Source of the DNA: Alkaliphilus metalliredigens QYMF
GTDB lineage: Bacteria; Bacillota; Clostridia; Peptostreptococcales; Natronincolaceae
DNA: 64,000 nucleotides
NCBI RefSeq assembly: GCF_000016985.1
Contig: NC_009633.1
Coordinates: forward strand, 1,178,001 to 1,242,000
Direction of reading: 5' to 3'
In this document: positions 27,742 through 36,898 of the stretch, piece after piece
Layout: each line of letters starts with the position of its first letter
Position numbering within the stretch: the stretch's first letter is position 1
Position numbers and translations under genes: made by a program
Notes under the pieces: generated by a model
The model's database searches: none
The model's input: only the letters and a program-made list of their open reading frames with translations
Told to the model about the DNA's origin: nothing

Positions 27742-27804
27742 ATTAAATTATTAAAATTTTTTAATGGGGAAGTAAGATTTTCAAAATCAATAAAAAATAA
27801 TTTG

Positions 27805-27841
27805 TTAACAGAAGCTTTACAGACAGTAACTTGTTAACAAG
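27805..27841 (+). promoter_or_regulatory. PhoP-type (PHO) box upstream of phnG
   Basis: TTAACA (27805), TTTACA (27816) and a weaker TAACTT (27827) stand in 11-bp register, with another TTAACA at 27834. A perfect palindrome CTTGTTAACAAG covers 27830-27841 and could be a separate regulator site. The array ends about 35-45 bp before the phnG start. Confidence 0.68.
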
Positions 27842-27873
27842 ATACACTTAAAAATAAGAGGAGGTGTTCAGTT

Positions 27874-28299
27874 TTGAACAGAAGAAAGAGAACGGAAATT
27901 CTAATTAAAAGTCCAATTGAAGTAGCGAGAAGCTTTGCAAAGGAAATAGAGAATCATTATGACATGACAATTATTGAAAAGCCTCATCAAACCTTGACCA
28001 TGATAAAAATAAAAGAAGAGGCTAGAAAGTCGCAATTTTTTATTGGGGAGGTTTTGGTTACAGAGGCAAAGGTGAAAGTAAAAGATCAGCTCGGGTTAGG
28101 TATCGTTACAGGCATCAATGAAAGCTTAGCTCTTACATTAGCAATTATAGATGCAGCATACAACCTAGAGTTAATTGAAACAAAGAAATGGAATGAAAAA
28201 TTATTTTATGAAGAAAAAAAGCTTCAAAAGCAAAGAGCACTAGAAGTTGAAAGAATATTAAAAACCAAGGTCAGTTTTGAAACTATGCAAGAATATTGA
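27874..28299 (+). CDS. phnG: C-P lyase subunit PhnG
   Basis: 141 residues. The segment IGEVLVTEAKVKVKDQLGLGIVTG and the following helix match PhnG, a core subunit of the PhnGHIJ complex that couples phosphonate to the ribose C1 of ATP with PhnI. TTG start 27874, 7 nt after GAGGAGGTG. It opens the operon phnG-H-I-J-K-M-L. Confidence 0.88.
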   Translation: MNRRKRTEILIKSPIEVARSFAKEIENHYDMTIIEKPHQTLTMIKIKEEARKSQFFIGEVLVTEAKVKVKDQLGLGIVTGINESLALTLAIIDAAYNLELIETKKWNEKLFYEEKKLQKQRALEVERILKTKVSFETMQEY

Positions 28300-28331
28300 A
28301 AAAAGAAAATATAACAAGGGAGGAAAAAAGG

Positions 28332-28928
28332 ATGGGATTTGACCGTATACATGATGTGCAGATGATTTATAGAAAAGTATTAGATGCCATGTCAAGGCCA
28401 GGAAAAATAAATAACATCAAAAAAGAAACCGAGGCATTAGATCAGTATCAAGATTTATATCTAGGAACCTTTGGGATTCTCCATTTACTATTAGATACAG
28501 AAGTTACCTATAACGTAATCTCTAATAATGAAAAAGTAGTTTCACAGCTGATTAATTTGCATACCTACTCAAAGAGAGCAGATATAAAAAAAGCAGATTA
28601 CATTTTTATTTTAAAAAATGCAAATAAAGAAGAAGTAGAAGTGTCTTTAAATGATTCTAAAATTGGAGATTTAAGAGATCCTCAGAAATCAGCCACCGTT
28701 ATTTTAGAAGTAGAAGAAATTTCAAATGAAAAAGGTTTGATCTTAAGAGGTCCAGGAATAAAAAAAGAATCTTATTTAAAAATAAACACACCTTTTTCAT
28801 GGATTGAAAATAGAAATCAAAAGAATATCGAGTTTCCCTTGGGGATTGATATGATTTTTATTGATAAAGATGCCAATATTACGTGCTTGCCTAGGACCAC
28901 AGAGATCCATAAAAAGGATGTGAGTTAA
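28332..28928 (+). CDS. phnH: C-P lyase subunit PhnH
   Basis: 198 residues with the PhnH start GFDRIHDVQMIYRKVLDAMSRPGKI, then LLDTEVTYNVI and the C-terminal PLGIDMIFID. ATG 28332 is 8 nt after AAGGGAGG; a longer frame opening at 28296 overlaps phnG but lacks a ribosome site. Structural partner in PhnGHIJ. Confidence 0.88.
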   Translation: MGFDRIHDVQMIYRKVLDAMSRPGKINNIKKETEALDQYQDLYLGTFGILHLLLDTEVTYNVISNNEKVVSQLINLHTYSKRADIKKADYIFILKNANKEEVEVSLNDSKIGDLRDPQKSATVILEVEEISNEKGLILRGPGIKKESYLKINTPFSWIENRNQKNIEFPLGIDMIFIDKDANITCLPRTTEIHKKDVS

Positions 28929-28929
28929 G

Positions 28930-30135
28930 ATGGCGTATGTTGCAGTTAAAGGAGGGACAAAAGCCATTGAAGCCTCCATTGAGGCCTTAACCTATGAAAG
29001 ACTAAAAAACCAAGACACCATAGAAATTCAAAGTATATTATCTGGTATGAGGGTCTTTATTGATCAGGTCATGTCCGAGAGTAGTATTTACTCAAAAGAG
29101 CTTGCAGCAATTGCAATAAAACAAACCGAGGGTAATTTAGAAGAAGCGGTTTTTCTACTTCGAGCCTATCGGTCCACACTTTCTAGAACACACTATACAA
29201 AGGCAGTAGAGTCAAAGGATATGTTGATAGAGAGAAGGATTTCAGCAAGTTTTAAAGATATACCAGGGGGACAAATATTAGGAGCCACCTGTGACTATAC
29301 ACATCGTTTACTTGACTTTAACTTAATGAATGAATCAAGAGAGGATACCAAAGCCTGGTTAGTAGAATATGCTAAAAAATTAAAAAAACAAAAAGAATCT
29401 GTCCCAGATATTAAAGAAGAAAGGAACCAGGGACATATACCCATTAAAATCAATGAAAAACCTTTAGAATTTAAAGATCCATTAAGGGATATGTCAAAAG
29501 TCATTTCGATTTTAAGAAAAGAGAATCTACTAAGAGATTTTAAAGAATCAATGGAAGAACCAAAGGATATTACAAAGGAAAATATTGAGTTCCCAACTAA
29601 AAGATCGGAAAGACTCCAAATTTTAACCCGAGGGCAGACTGGTGCAGTTACTTCATTAGGTTATGCAGCAATCAGAGGATATGGTGCTACACACCCCACC
29701 GTGGGAGAATTAAGAGTAGGAAAGCTACCTCTTTATATTGGAAACCCTATTGAAAATGGAGAAAATCAAGTGATAGAAGATGATTTTTATATCGGAGAGA
29801 TTAAAGTAACGGAAGTTGAGAGTTTATTCCCTAGAAACATTAAAAGACCCAATGGGAAAAATGAAATTGAATTTGATGTAGGCTATGGAATCTGCTATGG
29901 ACAAAATGAAAGCAAGGCCATTGCCATGAGCGTATTAGATAATTGTTTAGAAATGAAAAATAAAGAGTTTCCAACCTATGACGAAGAATTTGTTCTTTAT
30001 CATATCGATTCCGTAGAATCCACTGGATTTATTTCTCATCTTAAGCTACCTCATTATGTAACGTTTCAATCAAAGTTAGAGCAAGCAAGAAAAACTAGGA
30101 AAAAGGATGTGAAAAATCATGATAACCTCTTATAA
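28930..30135 (+). CDS. phnI: C-P lyase subunit PhnI
   Basis: 401 residues, longer than the roughly 350 of E. coli PhnI. Recognisable are AYVAVKGGTKAIEASIEAL at the start, SRTHYTKAVESKDM, and RGQTGAVTSLGYAAIRGYGATHPTVGELR followed by LPLYIGNP. PhnI attaches phosphonate to ATP's ribose with loss of adenine. Starts 1 bp after phnH ends and overlaps phnJ by 17 bp. Confidence 0.9.
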   Translation: MAYVAVKGGTKAIEASIEALTYERLKNQDTIEIQSILSGMRVFIDQVMSESSIYSKELAAIAIKQTEGNLEEAVFLLRAYRSTLSRTHYTKAVESKDMLIERRISASFKDIPGGQILGATCDYTHRLLDFNLMNESREDTKAWLVEYAKKLKKQKESVPDIKEERNQGHIPIKINEKPLEFKDPLRDMSKVISILRKENLLRDFKESMEEPKDITKENIEFPTKRSERLQILTRGQTGAVTSLGYAAIRGYGATHPTVGELRVGKLPLYIGNPIENGENQVIEDDFYIGEIKVTEVESLFPRNIKRPNGKNEIEFDVGYGICYGQNESKAIAMSVLDNCLEMKNKEFPTYDEEFVLYHIDSVESTGFISHLKLPHYVTFQSKLEQARKTRKKDVKNHDNLL

Positions 30136-30988
30136 TTTTGCTTTCTTAGATGAAAATTCTAAAAAGGAAATTCGAAGAAAGACATTAAAGGCAGTTGCGA
30201 TTCCAGGATATCAAGTCCCTTTTGCATCAAGAGAAATGCCAATTGGAAGAGGATGGGGAACGGGAGGATTACAGCTCACTTTATCCCTAATCGGAAAAAA
30301 AGATATCTTAAAAGTCATTGACCAAGGTTCAGATGAATCCGTCAATGCTGTTAATATAAAAAAGCTCATTCAAAGGACAACTGGAATTTCATCTACAGAT
30401 GAAACGAAAAATGCAAGTATTATTCAATCAAGACACAGAATACCAGAGGTGAAATTGAAAGAAGATCAGATTTTGGTCTTACAAGTGCCCATACCAGAGC
30501 CCCTTCGTTTTGTAGAGCCTAGTGAATTTAAAACAAAGGGACTACATGCAGATGAAGAATACACAGGAGCTTGGTTAGGATTGTTTGAACAAATTGTAAA
30601 ATACAATAATGTGACAACGGGTGCAAATTATCCAGTCCTTGTAAATGACCGTTATGTGATGTCACCAAGCCCCATTCCAAGATGGGATAACCCTAAAATG
30701 GACTCAGCTGATGCACTTATATTATTAGGGGCAGGTAGAGAAAAAAAGATTTATGCTGTACCACCCTATACAACGGTTCGGTCTTTAGCCTTTACGGATT
30801 ATCCATTTAAAGTAGAAGACTTTACAGGGAAATTCTGTGGTTTATGTGGTGAAAATCATGCCTTTTTAGATGAAATGATTGATGAAAAAACAGAAAAAAC
30901 CACTTATCAATGTAATGATTCTAGCTATTGCTTAGAAAATATGAATCAAAAAATAAATGATGAGGATGAGGTGAGAAAGGTTGAATAA
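30119..30988 (+). CDS. phnJ: C-P lyase PhnJ (radical SAM)
   Basis: 289 residues. Cluster cysteines C240, C243 and C265 and the radical cysteine C271 form C-x2-C-x21-C-x5-C, the same spacing as E. coli C241/C244/C266/C272. Gly30 in AVAIPGYQVPF corresponds to E. coli Gly32. PIPEPLRFVEP and DPSPIP-like (here SPSPIPRWDNPKMD) are also conserved. It cleaves the C-P bond of the ribosyl phosphonate. All catalytic residues are intact. Confidence 0.93.
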   Translation: MITSYNFAFLDENSKKEIRRKTLKAVAIPGYQVPFASREMPIGRGWGTGGLQLTLSLIGKKDILKVIDQGSDESVNAVNIKKLIQRTTGISSTDETKNASIIQSRHRIPEVKLKEDQILVLQVPIPEPLRFVEPSEFKTKGLHADEEYTGAWLGLFEQIVKYNNVTTGANYPVLVNDRYVMSPSPIPRWDNPKMDSADALILLGAGREKKIYAVPPYTTVRSLAFTDYPFKVEDFTGKFCGLCGENHAFLDEMIDEKTEKTTYQCNDSSYCLENMNQKINDEDEVRKVE

Positions 30989-31826
30989 TTTTGAAAAACC
31001 AATGATTAAAATTGATCATTTAACAAAGCAATATGGAAATGGGTGTGAGTTTTGTAGGGATTTTAAAAATACAAGTTTACAAAAAAACTATTGTCCAAAA
31101 TGTGAAACGGTTTATGCCTGTCAAGATATTTCTTTAGAAGTTTTTGAAGGAGAGATTTTAGGGGTGGTGGGGGAGAGTGGAAGTGGTAAGTCTACATTAT
31201 TATCTTGTTTATATTTTGATCAAGAGGTTTCAAGGGGGGAAGCTTATATTAACCACTATGAAAATGGAAATATAAATATACTGGCGTTATCCTCTCAAAA
31301 GAAAAGATTTGTTAGAAATCATGTTTTAGGCATGGTTTATCAAAATCCAACGAAAGGACTTAAAATGAAGGTATCATCTATCGGTAATATTGCAGAAAAG
31401 TTGATCGCAGCAGGAAACCGAAGGGTAGATACCATGGAAAAAAGAGGTTACGAGCTCCTAGAGCATGTCAATATTCCTTTAGTCAGAATAAAAGAGTTTC
31501 CTGAAAATTTTTCCGGGGGAATGCAGCAAAGAGTCCAAATTGCAAAAGCACTATCAAATAATCCGCCAATACTTCTTTTGGATGAAGTCACTACTGGACT
31601 AGATTTATCAGTTCAGGCCAATGTATTGGATTTGATTAAAAAAATTCAAAGAGAGTTAAAAATTACAATGATTGTGGTATCTCATGATTTAGCAGTCATT
31701 AGAATGTTAGCTGATAGAAGTATTGTGATGTTAAATGGAAAAATCATTGAAAGTGGGATCACAGATCAAATATTAGAAGATCCACAGCACCAATACACGC
31801 AAGAGCTGGTTCATTCTTTATTATAA
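30981..31826 (+). CDS. phnK: C-P lyase ABC protein PhnK, Cys-rich variant
   Basis: 281 residues; ABC-type ATPase with Walker A GESGSGKST, signature FSGGMQQR and Walker B LLLDEVT (V replaces the usual P). PhnK docks on PhnJ rather than moving a transport substrate. Residues 22-47 insert C22-x2-C25 and C38-x2-C41 plus C47 before the Walker A, a probable zinc or Fe-S knuckle not present in E. coli PhnK but which I recall in other bacterial PhnKs. TTG start 30981 overlaps phnJ. Confidence 0.88.
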   Translation: MNNFEKPMIKIDHLTKQYGNGCEFCRDFKNTSLQKNYCPKCETVYACQDISLEVFEGEILGVVGESGSGKSTLLSCLYFDQEVSRGEAYINHYENGNINILALSSQKKRFVRNHVLGMVYQNPTKGLKMKVSSIGNIAEKLIAAGNRRVDTMEKRGYELLEHVNIPLVRIKEFPENFSGGMQQRVQIAKALSNNPPILLLDEVTTGLDLSVQANVLDLIKKIQRELKITMIVVSHDLAVIRMLADRSIVMLNGKIIESGITDQILEDPQHQYTQELVHSLL

Positions 31827-31870
31827 AAAGGATAAAGAACTATAAATCAAAATCAAAGGGAGGTTTTCTT

Positions 31871-33064
31871 ATGATCGTCATTAAAAATGGAAAAATTATA
31901 ACGGAAAACGAAATTTTACAAGGGTATGATTTGTATATTAAAAATGATCGAATCGAAAAAATTCAACAGAGCAATCTGCCACCCCTAGTGGGGGTTAGTG
32001 AAACAGTGGATGCCCAAGGTGCTTTTATTACACCAGGATTTGTAGATATCCATGCAGACTATATAGAACATATGACGTCACCAAGACCAACCAGCTTGAT
32101 GGACTTTACTATGAGTATTAGAGAAACGGAAAAGGTTTTAATCAATAATGGCATTACAACGATGTTTCATTCGCTGTCTCTTAACAAGAAAGATGATCGT
32201 CTTAGCATTAAGCCTGTTAGATATTTAGAAAATGTAAAAAAGTTTGTTGAGACCATTCATAAAACCCATTTAAGTGAGCATTTAATCCGTCATCGCTTTC
32301 ATGCAAGATTAGAGATTGATAATTTCGATGCAGTGGAAGATTTGAAAAAATATATTCATGAAAAAAAAGTGCATTTAATTTCTTTTATGGACCATTCGCC
32401 AGGACAAGGACAGTATCGTGATTTAGAGATGTATAGAAATCATTTAAAGGGATATAGAGATTTTTCAGAGGAAGAATTAGATAATAGAATTGAAAAAAGC
32501 ATAAAAAATGAAAAACTTACGATTGATATGATTAAAGAAATTGCGGAGATAGGACTTAAAAATAAGATTACAATAGCCTCCCATGACGATGATTCTTTAG
32601 ACAAATTAGATTTAGTAAGAAGTTTTGGCACTCAAATTAGCGAATTTCCTATTGATTTGCAAGTGGCAAAGTATGCAAAGAAATTAGGTATGGATGTTTT
32701 AGTAGGAGCTCCAAATATCTTGTTAGGGGGTTCTCATTCAGGTAATTTGTCTGCAGTAGAAGCAATTTTAAATAATTGTGTTAACATTTTATGTAGCGAC
32801 TATTATCCTGCTGCAATCCTGCATGCAATTTTTATATTAGAAGAAAAGCACAATCAAGATATTGTTGAAATGTTTAAACTTGCTACCATCAATCCTGCAA
32901 AAGCAGTCAATATGGACAATGAAATTGGTTCGATAAAAGAGAATAAAAAAGCAGACTTGCTCTTGATCGAAAAATTAAATAATGAATTCCCAAAAATTAC
33001 AAAAGTATTTGTAGATGGAGAAATGGTATCTACTGTTCATTATAGAAATGTTGTGAATAAATAA
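31871..33064 (+). CDS. phnM: Ribosyl-phosphonate triphosphate hydrolase PhnM
   Basis: 397-residue amidohydrolase. GAFITPGFVDIHADYIEHMTSPR holds the metal-binding His pair; ASHDDDSLDKL and the late CSDYYPAAILHAIF are PhnM hallmarks. It removes pyrophosphate from alpha-D-ribose-1-phosphonate triphosphate. ATG 31871 follows AGGGAGG. Here phnM precedes phnL, reversed from E. coli. Confidence 0.9.
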   Translation: MIVIKNGKIITENEILQGYDLYIKNDRIEKIQQSNLPPLVGVSETVDAQGAFITPGFVDIHADYIEHMTSPRPTSLMDFTMSIRETEKVLINNGITTMFHSLSLNKKDDRLSIKPVRYLENVKKFVETIHKTHLSEHLIRHRFHARLEIDNFDAVEDLKKYIHEKKVHLISFMDHSPGQGQYRDLEMYRNHLKGYRDFSEEELDNRIEKSIKNEKLTIDMIKEIAEIGLKNKITIASHDDDSLDKLDLVRSFGTQISEFPIDLQVAKYAKKLGMDVLVGAPNILLGGSHSGNLSAVEAILNNCVNILCSDYYPAAILHAIFILEEKHNQDIVEMFKLATINPAKAVNMDNEIGSIKENKKADLLLIEKLNNEFPKITKVFVDGEMVSTVHYRNVVNK

Positions 33065-33103
33065 AGGTGCAGTTTATTAAAAAAAAAGGATGTGTGATGA
33101 TCG

Positions 33104-33811
33104 GTGAGTATATTATTAGAGATAAAAAATTTAGTCAAAGATTTTAATATATATCAACTTCATAAGGAAATTAGAGCGTTGAAAAATGTCGACTTAAAGC
33201 TTGAAGAAGGAAAATTTATAGGCATTACAGGAAGAAGTGGAAGTGGAAAATCAACCATTCTAAAATGTATATATGGAACGTATCTTCCACAACAAGGAGA
33301 AATTTTTTATGATTCAAATAAATTTGGAAAAATTAATTTAGCCAAAGCATCGAAAAGAGAGATTATTTATTTAAGACAGTATGAAATAGGATATGTGTCG
33401 CAATTTTTAAAAAGCATGCCAAGGGTTAAAGCCAGTGAACTTGTAGAAGAAGCGCTAATTGAAATGGGAAGTGAGAAAAGTTATGCAAAGGAAGAGGCAA
33501 TGAAAATATTATCTCACTTTGAAATCGATAAGGCGTTGTGGGATAGCTATCCAAATACCTTCTCAGGTGGTGAAAAGCTGCGGTTAAATATTGCAAGAGC
33601 AATGGTGAAAAAACCAAGGCTCTTGCTTTTAGATGAACCAACTGCAAGTCTAGATCAAGGATCTAAAGAGAAAGTGAAAGAACTGATAATACAATTAAAA
33701 GCCCAGGGGACCACAATGCTTGGCATTTTTCACGATTTAGATTTTATGAAAGGAGTTTGCGATCAAGAATTACAGATGAAAGATGGCATGCTGTCTACTA
33801 TGAAAGGATGA
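33104..33811 (+). CDS. phnL: C-P lyase ABC protein PhnL
   Basis: 235 residues. Walker A GRSGSGKST, Q-loop VSQFLKSMPRVKA, signature FSGGEKLRL and Walker B LLLLDEPTASLD are all present; VSQFL and FSGGE are PhnL-like. GTG start 33104; the ribosome site is weak (AAAGGATG about 14 nt upstream), so start position is uncertain. Last intact gene of the C-P lyase operon. Confidence 0.88.
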   Translation: MSILLEIKNLVKDFNIYQLHKEIRALKNVDLKLEEGKFIGITGRSGSGKSTILKCIYGTYLPQQGEIFYDSNKFGKINLAKASKREIIYLRQYEIGYVSQFLKSMPRVKASELVEEALIEMGSEKSYAKEEAMKILSHFEIDKALWDSYPNTFSGGEKLRLNIARAMVKKPRLLLLDEPTASLDQGSKEKVKELIIQLKAQGTTMLGIFHDLDFMKGVCDQELQMKDGMLSTMKG

Positions 33812-33833
33812 GAAAATACTCATTTAAAAAGGG

Positions 33834-34207
33834 GTGATTGAAAAAATATTTAAAAATAATGGGGTTTGTGATATCCCCATAGATTTTGAAAACCCAATTA
33901 AAGCAATTAAAGCAATCAAGAAAGATGGTGGGATCGCTATCCTAGCCCATCTAATGCTTATGATTTAGTAGATGAACTTGTAGGTGTAGGTCTGGATGGT
34001 ATAGAATTAAACTATCCGCTTCATAAAAAAGAGGACATTGAAAGAATTCAAAAGTTAAAGGAGCAATACAATTTACACTTAACTGGTGGCAGTGACTGCC
34101 ATGGAGTCTATTCAAATTCTTCCTTTGATATTGGTGAGAGACTAAGTCCAACAGAAGTGATAAAAGTACTAGATCCTTCCATTAGGAAAATCAATATTAG
34201 CTTATAG
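33834..34207 (+). pseudogene. PHP-domain phosphoesterase remnant (PhnPP-like)
   Basis: The C-terminal half of a PHP-family protein. Frame one reads ENPIKAIKAIKKDGGIAILAH, then a one-base deletion at about 33951 shifts to frame two: NAYDLVDELVGVGLDGIELNY … LHLTGGSDCHGVYS. GIAILAHP and GGSDCHG are PHP metal-binding motifs. The N-terminal half is absent. PHP proteins in C-P lyase operons (PhnPP) open the ribose 1,2-cyclic phosphate product, so this locus seems to have lost that step. Confidence 0.75.
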
Positions 34208-34210
34208 TGC

Positions 34211-34240
34211 AAAAAAACACTCAAAGGTGAGTGTTTTTTT
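34211..34240. terminator. Bidirectional terminator
   Basis: AAAAACACTCA and TGAGTGTTTTT arms around a 5-nt loop, A7 and T7 flanks. It lies between the convergent C-P lyase and phnE ends. Confidence 0.85.
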
Positions 34241-34264
34241 ATGTTATAAGAGTAAATTTTTAGT

Positions 34265-35107
34265 TCACTCATCTTCTCCTTCAACTAAAGCAGTTGTTGG
34301 CAGATCAAGTTGCTGCTTAATATACGTCGTGATTTTCTCAACGAAAATAACCATTAGAAAAATAATAATGGTAACACCTAAGGCTTGATCATAATTAGAA
34401 GCCCTGGTGTAACGATCAAGCTCTGCACCAATTCCACCAGCCCCCACAACACCTAAAATGGCAGCATAACGAATATTAATATCAAGGCGAAAAACCGACC
34501 ACGAAATCAAAATACTCATCACTGCAGGTAAGATACCTTGCATAGCAACTTGAAAAGGAGAAGCACCTGTTGCACGAAGGGCTTCAATTACTCCTTTGTC
34601 CATTTCCTCTATGGATTCAGCATATACCTTTACTAGCATACCGATGCTATTGATGGCAAGGGCCATAATACCGGCACTAGGGCCAAAACCAACTGCTACA
34701 ATAAACATAATTGCCCAAATTAAAGCAGGAATTGATCGAACAAATACAGCAAAGCCTTTGATAAGATAAGAAATAATTTGATGTGGGGTGGTGTTATTAG
34801 CTGCAAATATAGCCAAAATAGCTGAAAAAGCTACACCCAAAATGGTACTGACAACTGCTACCTGGATGGATTCAAGTGCCGCAGCGATGAGTGCATTCAA
34901 ATCTGTGACAACTGGTGGTAGCATTCGTTCAAGCATATATTGTCCCCGTTCAAATCCATTTAAGAGCTTTTTAATGGTAAAATCAAGCTGTGAAAAACTA
35001 AATAAAAAGAGCGCACTCATCACAATGAAAGATGTTTTTTTAGCAAAGCGCTTATTTGTAAAAAATTTTCCATATGAATTTTTGTTTTTCCCTAATGAAG
35101 TACTCAT
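34265..35107 (-). CDS. phnE: Phosphonate ABC permease PhnE (second copy)
   Basis: 280 residues, about six helices. The PhnE coupling loop reads EEMDKGVIEALRATGASPFQVAMQGILP, and SWSVFRLDINIRYAAILGVVG followed by AGGIGAEL is diagnostic. The ATG overlaps the stop of the first phnE (34265 side is the 3' end; operon runs leftward). The C-terminus has a 10-residue acidic tail (ALVEGEDE). Partner of the permease at 35104-35973. Confidence 0.88.
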   Translation of the reverse strand: MSTSLGKNKNSYGKFFTNKRFAKKTSFIVMSALFLFSFSQLDFTIKKLLNGFERGQYMLERMLPPVVTDLNALIAAALESIQVAVVSTILGVAFSAILAIFAANNTTPHQIISYLIKGFAVFVRSIPALIWAIMFIVAVGFGPSAGIMALAINSIGMLVKVYAESIEEMDKGVIEALRATGASPFQVAMQGILPAVMSILISWSVFRLDINIRYAAILGVVGAGGIGAELDRYTRASNYDQALGVTIIIFLMVIFVEKITTYIKQQLDLPTTALVEGEDE

Positions 35108-35973
35108 ATTAACTGCTCCCTTATTTTAGAAGTAATGTATTCTACGATTATAATTAAAATGAAAATCAATAAAATCGCAGTTGCTGCTTGGCTATATTGA
35201 AAAAGTCGTATCCTTCCTATTAAAACCATTCCTAATCCACCAGCACCAATCATACCTAGAATGGCAGAATCTCTAATATTATAATCAACTTGGTGAAGAG
35301 ACCAAGCGATAAAAGAAGGTTTAAACTGTGGCATGATAGCTTGACCAATAATTTGGAACCAACTGGCTCCAACGGATTTTAAGGCTTCTACTTGACCGGG
35401 GTCAATTTGTTCAAGAGATTCAGTATATGCTTTTCCTAGCATACCAATCCCTCCTACACCTAGGGCTAAAGCACCGGTAAAAGTACCTAAACCAAAAGTA
35501 GCCACAAGAAAAATACCGAAAATAATAGTGGGAAAAGATCTTATCATACTGACGATATTTTTTAAAATTTCACCAATAAAAACATTTGGTGCCGTTGTCT
35601 TTGCAGATAAAATTGCAAATATAAGGGATAAGACGATGGAAATAGCAACTCCAACAATGCTCATATAAAGGGTATCCATTGTTGCAGAAATCATAGACCT
35701 TGCAACCGATAAATCTGGTGGCAGTAAATCTTTAAAAATAAATTCAAACATACTTCCCAGACTTGAAATAATAGAATACATTTTAAATTCAGTACCCCAC
35801 CATGACCATAGGGTAATAAAGATTCCAAATCCCCAAATAGTAGAAAGATGATAGAATTTTGACTTTCTATTTTTTTGATATTTTCGGTATAGTTTATGGG
35901 ATAGGCTAAATTCCTTTTTAGAATCCAGCCTATCTATAGTTTTACTCTTAGTAAATACATCAGCATTTCCCAT
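35104..35973 (-). CDS. phnE: Phosphonate ABC permease PhnE (first copy)
   Basis: About 289 residues with a long polar N-terminus (about 1-45), then PhnE helices and coupling loop ESLEQIDPGQVEALKSVGAS, followed by WSLHQVDYNIRDSAILGMIG. ATG 35973 is preceded by AAAGGA; a longer frame extends into phnC but lacks a ribosome site. Two permease genes suggest a heterodimeric channel with PhnC ATPase. Confidence 0.88.
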   Translation of the reverse strand: MGNADVFTKSKTIDRLDSKKEFSLSHKLYRKYQKNRKSKFYHLSTIWGFGIFITLWSWWGTEFKMYSIISSLGSMFEFIFKDLLPPDLSVARSMISATMDTLYMSIVGVAISIVLSLIFAILSAKTTAPNVFIGEILKNIVSMIRSFPTIIFGIFLVATFGLGTFTGALALGVGGIGMLGKAYTESLEQIDPGQVEALKSVGASWFQIIGQAIMPQFKPSFIAWSLHQVDYNIRDSAILGMIGAGGLGMVLIGRIRLFQYSQAATAILLIFILIIIVEYITSKIREQLI

Positions 35974-35992
35974 GAGAACACGTCCTTTGTAG

Positions 35993-36736
35993 TTAATTAT
36001 AGATGTGGTGGGCCATACGATCATTTAGATCCGATGGTTTACCATCAAACACAATATGACCCTTTCTAACACCAATGATACGATCTGAAAATTCCTTTGC
36101 AAAATCAACTTGATGTAGATTGACAAGGGCAGTAATGCCATCCTCATTACAAACTTTTTTTAGATAACGCATAACATCCTCTGAGGATTTTGGGTCGAGG
36201 CTTGCAATGGGTTCATCTGCCATAATAATTGATGGATTTTGTGCCATGGCTCTGGCGATTCCCACTCTTTGTTGTTGGCCCCCACTGAGTTCATCGGCCC
36301 TTTTAAAGGCTTGGTCTCGAAGACCAACTCTTTCTAAAATGCCAATGGCATCCTCAATGGATTCTTTTGTAAATAATCCAAGGCCGCCTTTAATACTATT
36401 CATATAACCAAGATTTCCATGGAGCACATTTCTGATGGTTTCGGAACGTTTAACAAGGTTATGACCTTGAAAAATCATTCCGATTTGTCTTCTGATCATT
36501 CGAAGTTCTTTTCCTCTTGCCTTTACAATGTCCTTTTCTTTAAAAATGATTTTGCCCCCACTTGGTTCTACCAGTCGATTAATGCAACGAATTAAAGTAC
36601 TTTTTCCAGCACCACTAGGACCGATAATGGAGACAAATTCTCCTTTTTTAAAATCAAGTTCCACATTATTTAAAGCAACTGTTCCATCGGGATAGACTTT
36701 GCTAAGCTCAGTAATTTGTAAAATAGGTTGAGTCAT
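35993..36736 (-). CDS. phnC: Phosphonate ABC ATP-binding protein PhnC
   Basis: 247 residues: Walker A GPSGAGKSTLIRCINRL, Q-loop IFQGHNLVKRSE (PhnC-type FQ-x-NL), signature LSGGQQQRVGIARA, Walker B IIMADEPIASLD, switch VNLHQVDFA. ATG 36736 follows GGGAGGATAAC. A longer frame upstream runs into the insertion sequence and is not genuine. The IS lies 20 bp behind the start region, cutting the gene off from phnD and its promoter. Confidence 0.9.
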   Translation of the reverse strand: MTQPILQITELSKVYPDGTVALNNVELDFKKGEFVSIIGPSGAGKSTLIRCINRLVEPSGGKIIFKEKDIVKARGKELRMIRRQIGMIFQGHNLVKRSETIRNVLHGNLGYMNSIKGGLGLFTKESIEDAIGILERVGLRDQAFKRADELSGGQQQRVGIARAMAQNPSIIMADEPIASLDPKSSEDVMRYLKKVCNEDGITALVNLHQVDFAKEFSDRIIGVRKGHIVFDGKPSDLNDRMAHHIYN

Positions 36737-36755
36737 TGTTATCCTCCCTTCAATT

Positions 36756-36765
36756 GTATATTTAG
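36756..36765 (+). repeat. Direct repeat at IS left boundary (target duplication)
   Basis: GTATATTTAG occurs here and again at 38454-38463, exactly outside the two inverted-repeat ends. This is what a 10-bp target-site duplication looks like. Confidence 0.7.
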
Positions 36766-36767
36766 TA

Positions 36768-36812
36768 GGCGTTTGCCAAACGCCGCAACCCGCACTATTG
36801 CGGGACTTTTTT
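36768..36812 (+). terminator. Two hairpins in the IS left end, one a terminator
   Basis: GGCGTTTG/CAAACGCC (36768-36784) is followed by CCCGCA/TGCGGG (36789-36804) and T6. Reading toward the transposase it would stop transcription entering from outside, a known way insertion sequences keep transposase expression low. Confidence 0.65.
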
Positions 36813-36898
36813 AAGCATAAAAAAATATAACTCCTCACCAGATTGTGGTAAAATTGAATTGACAGAAACAAATTCACCCAACCTGAAAGGAGTTATAT

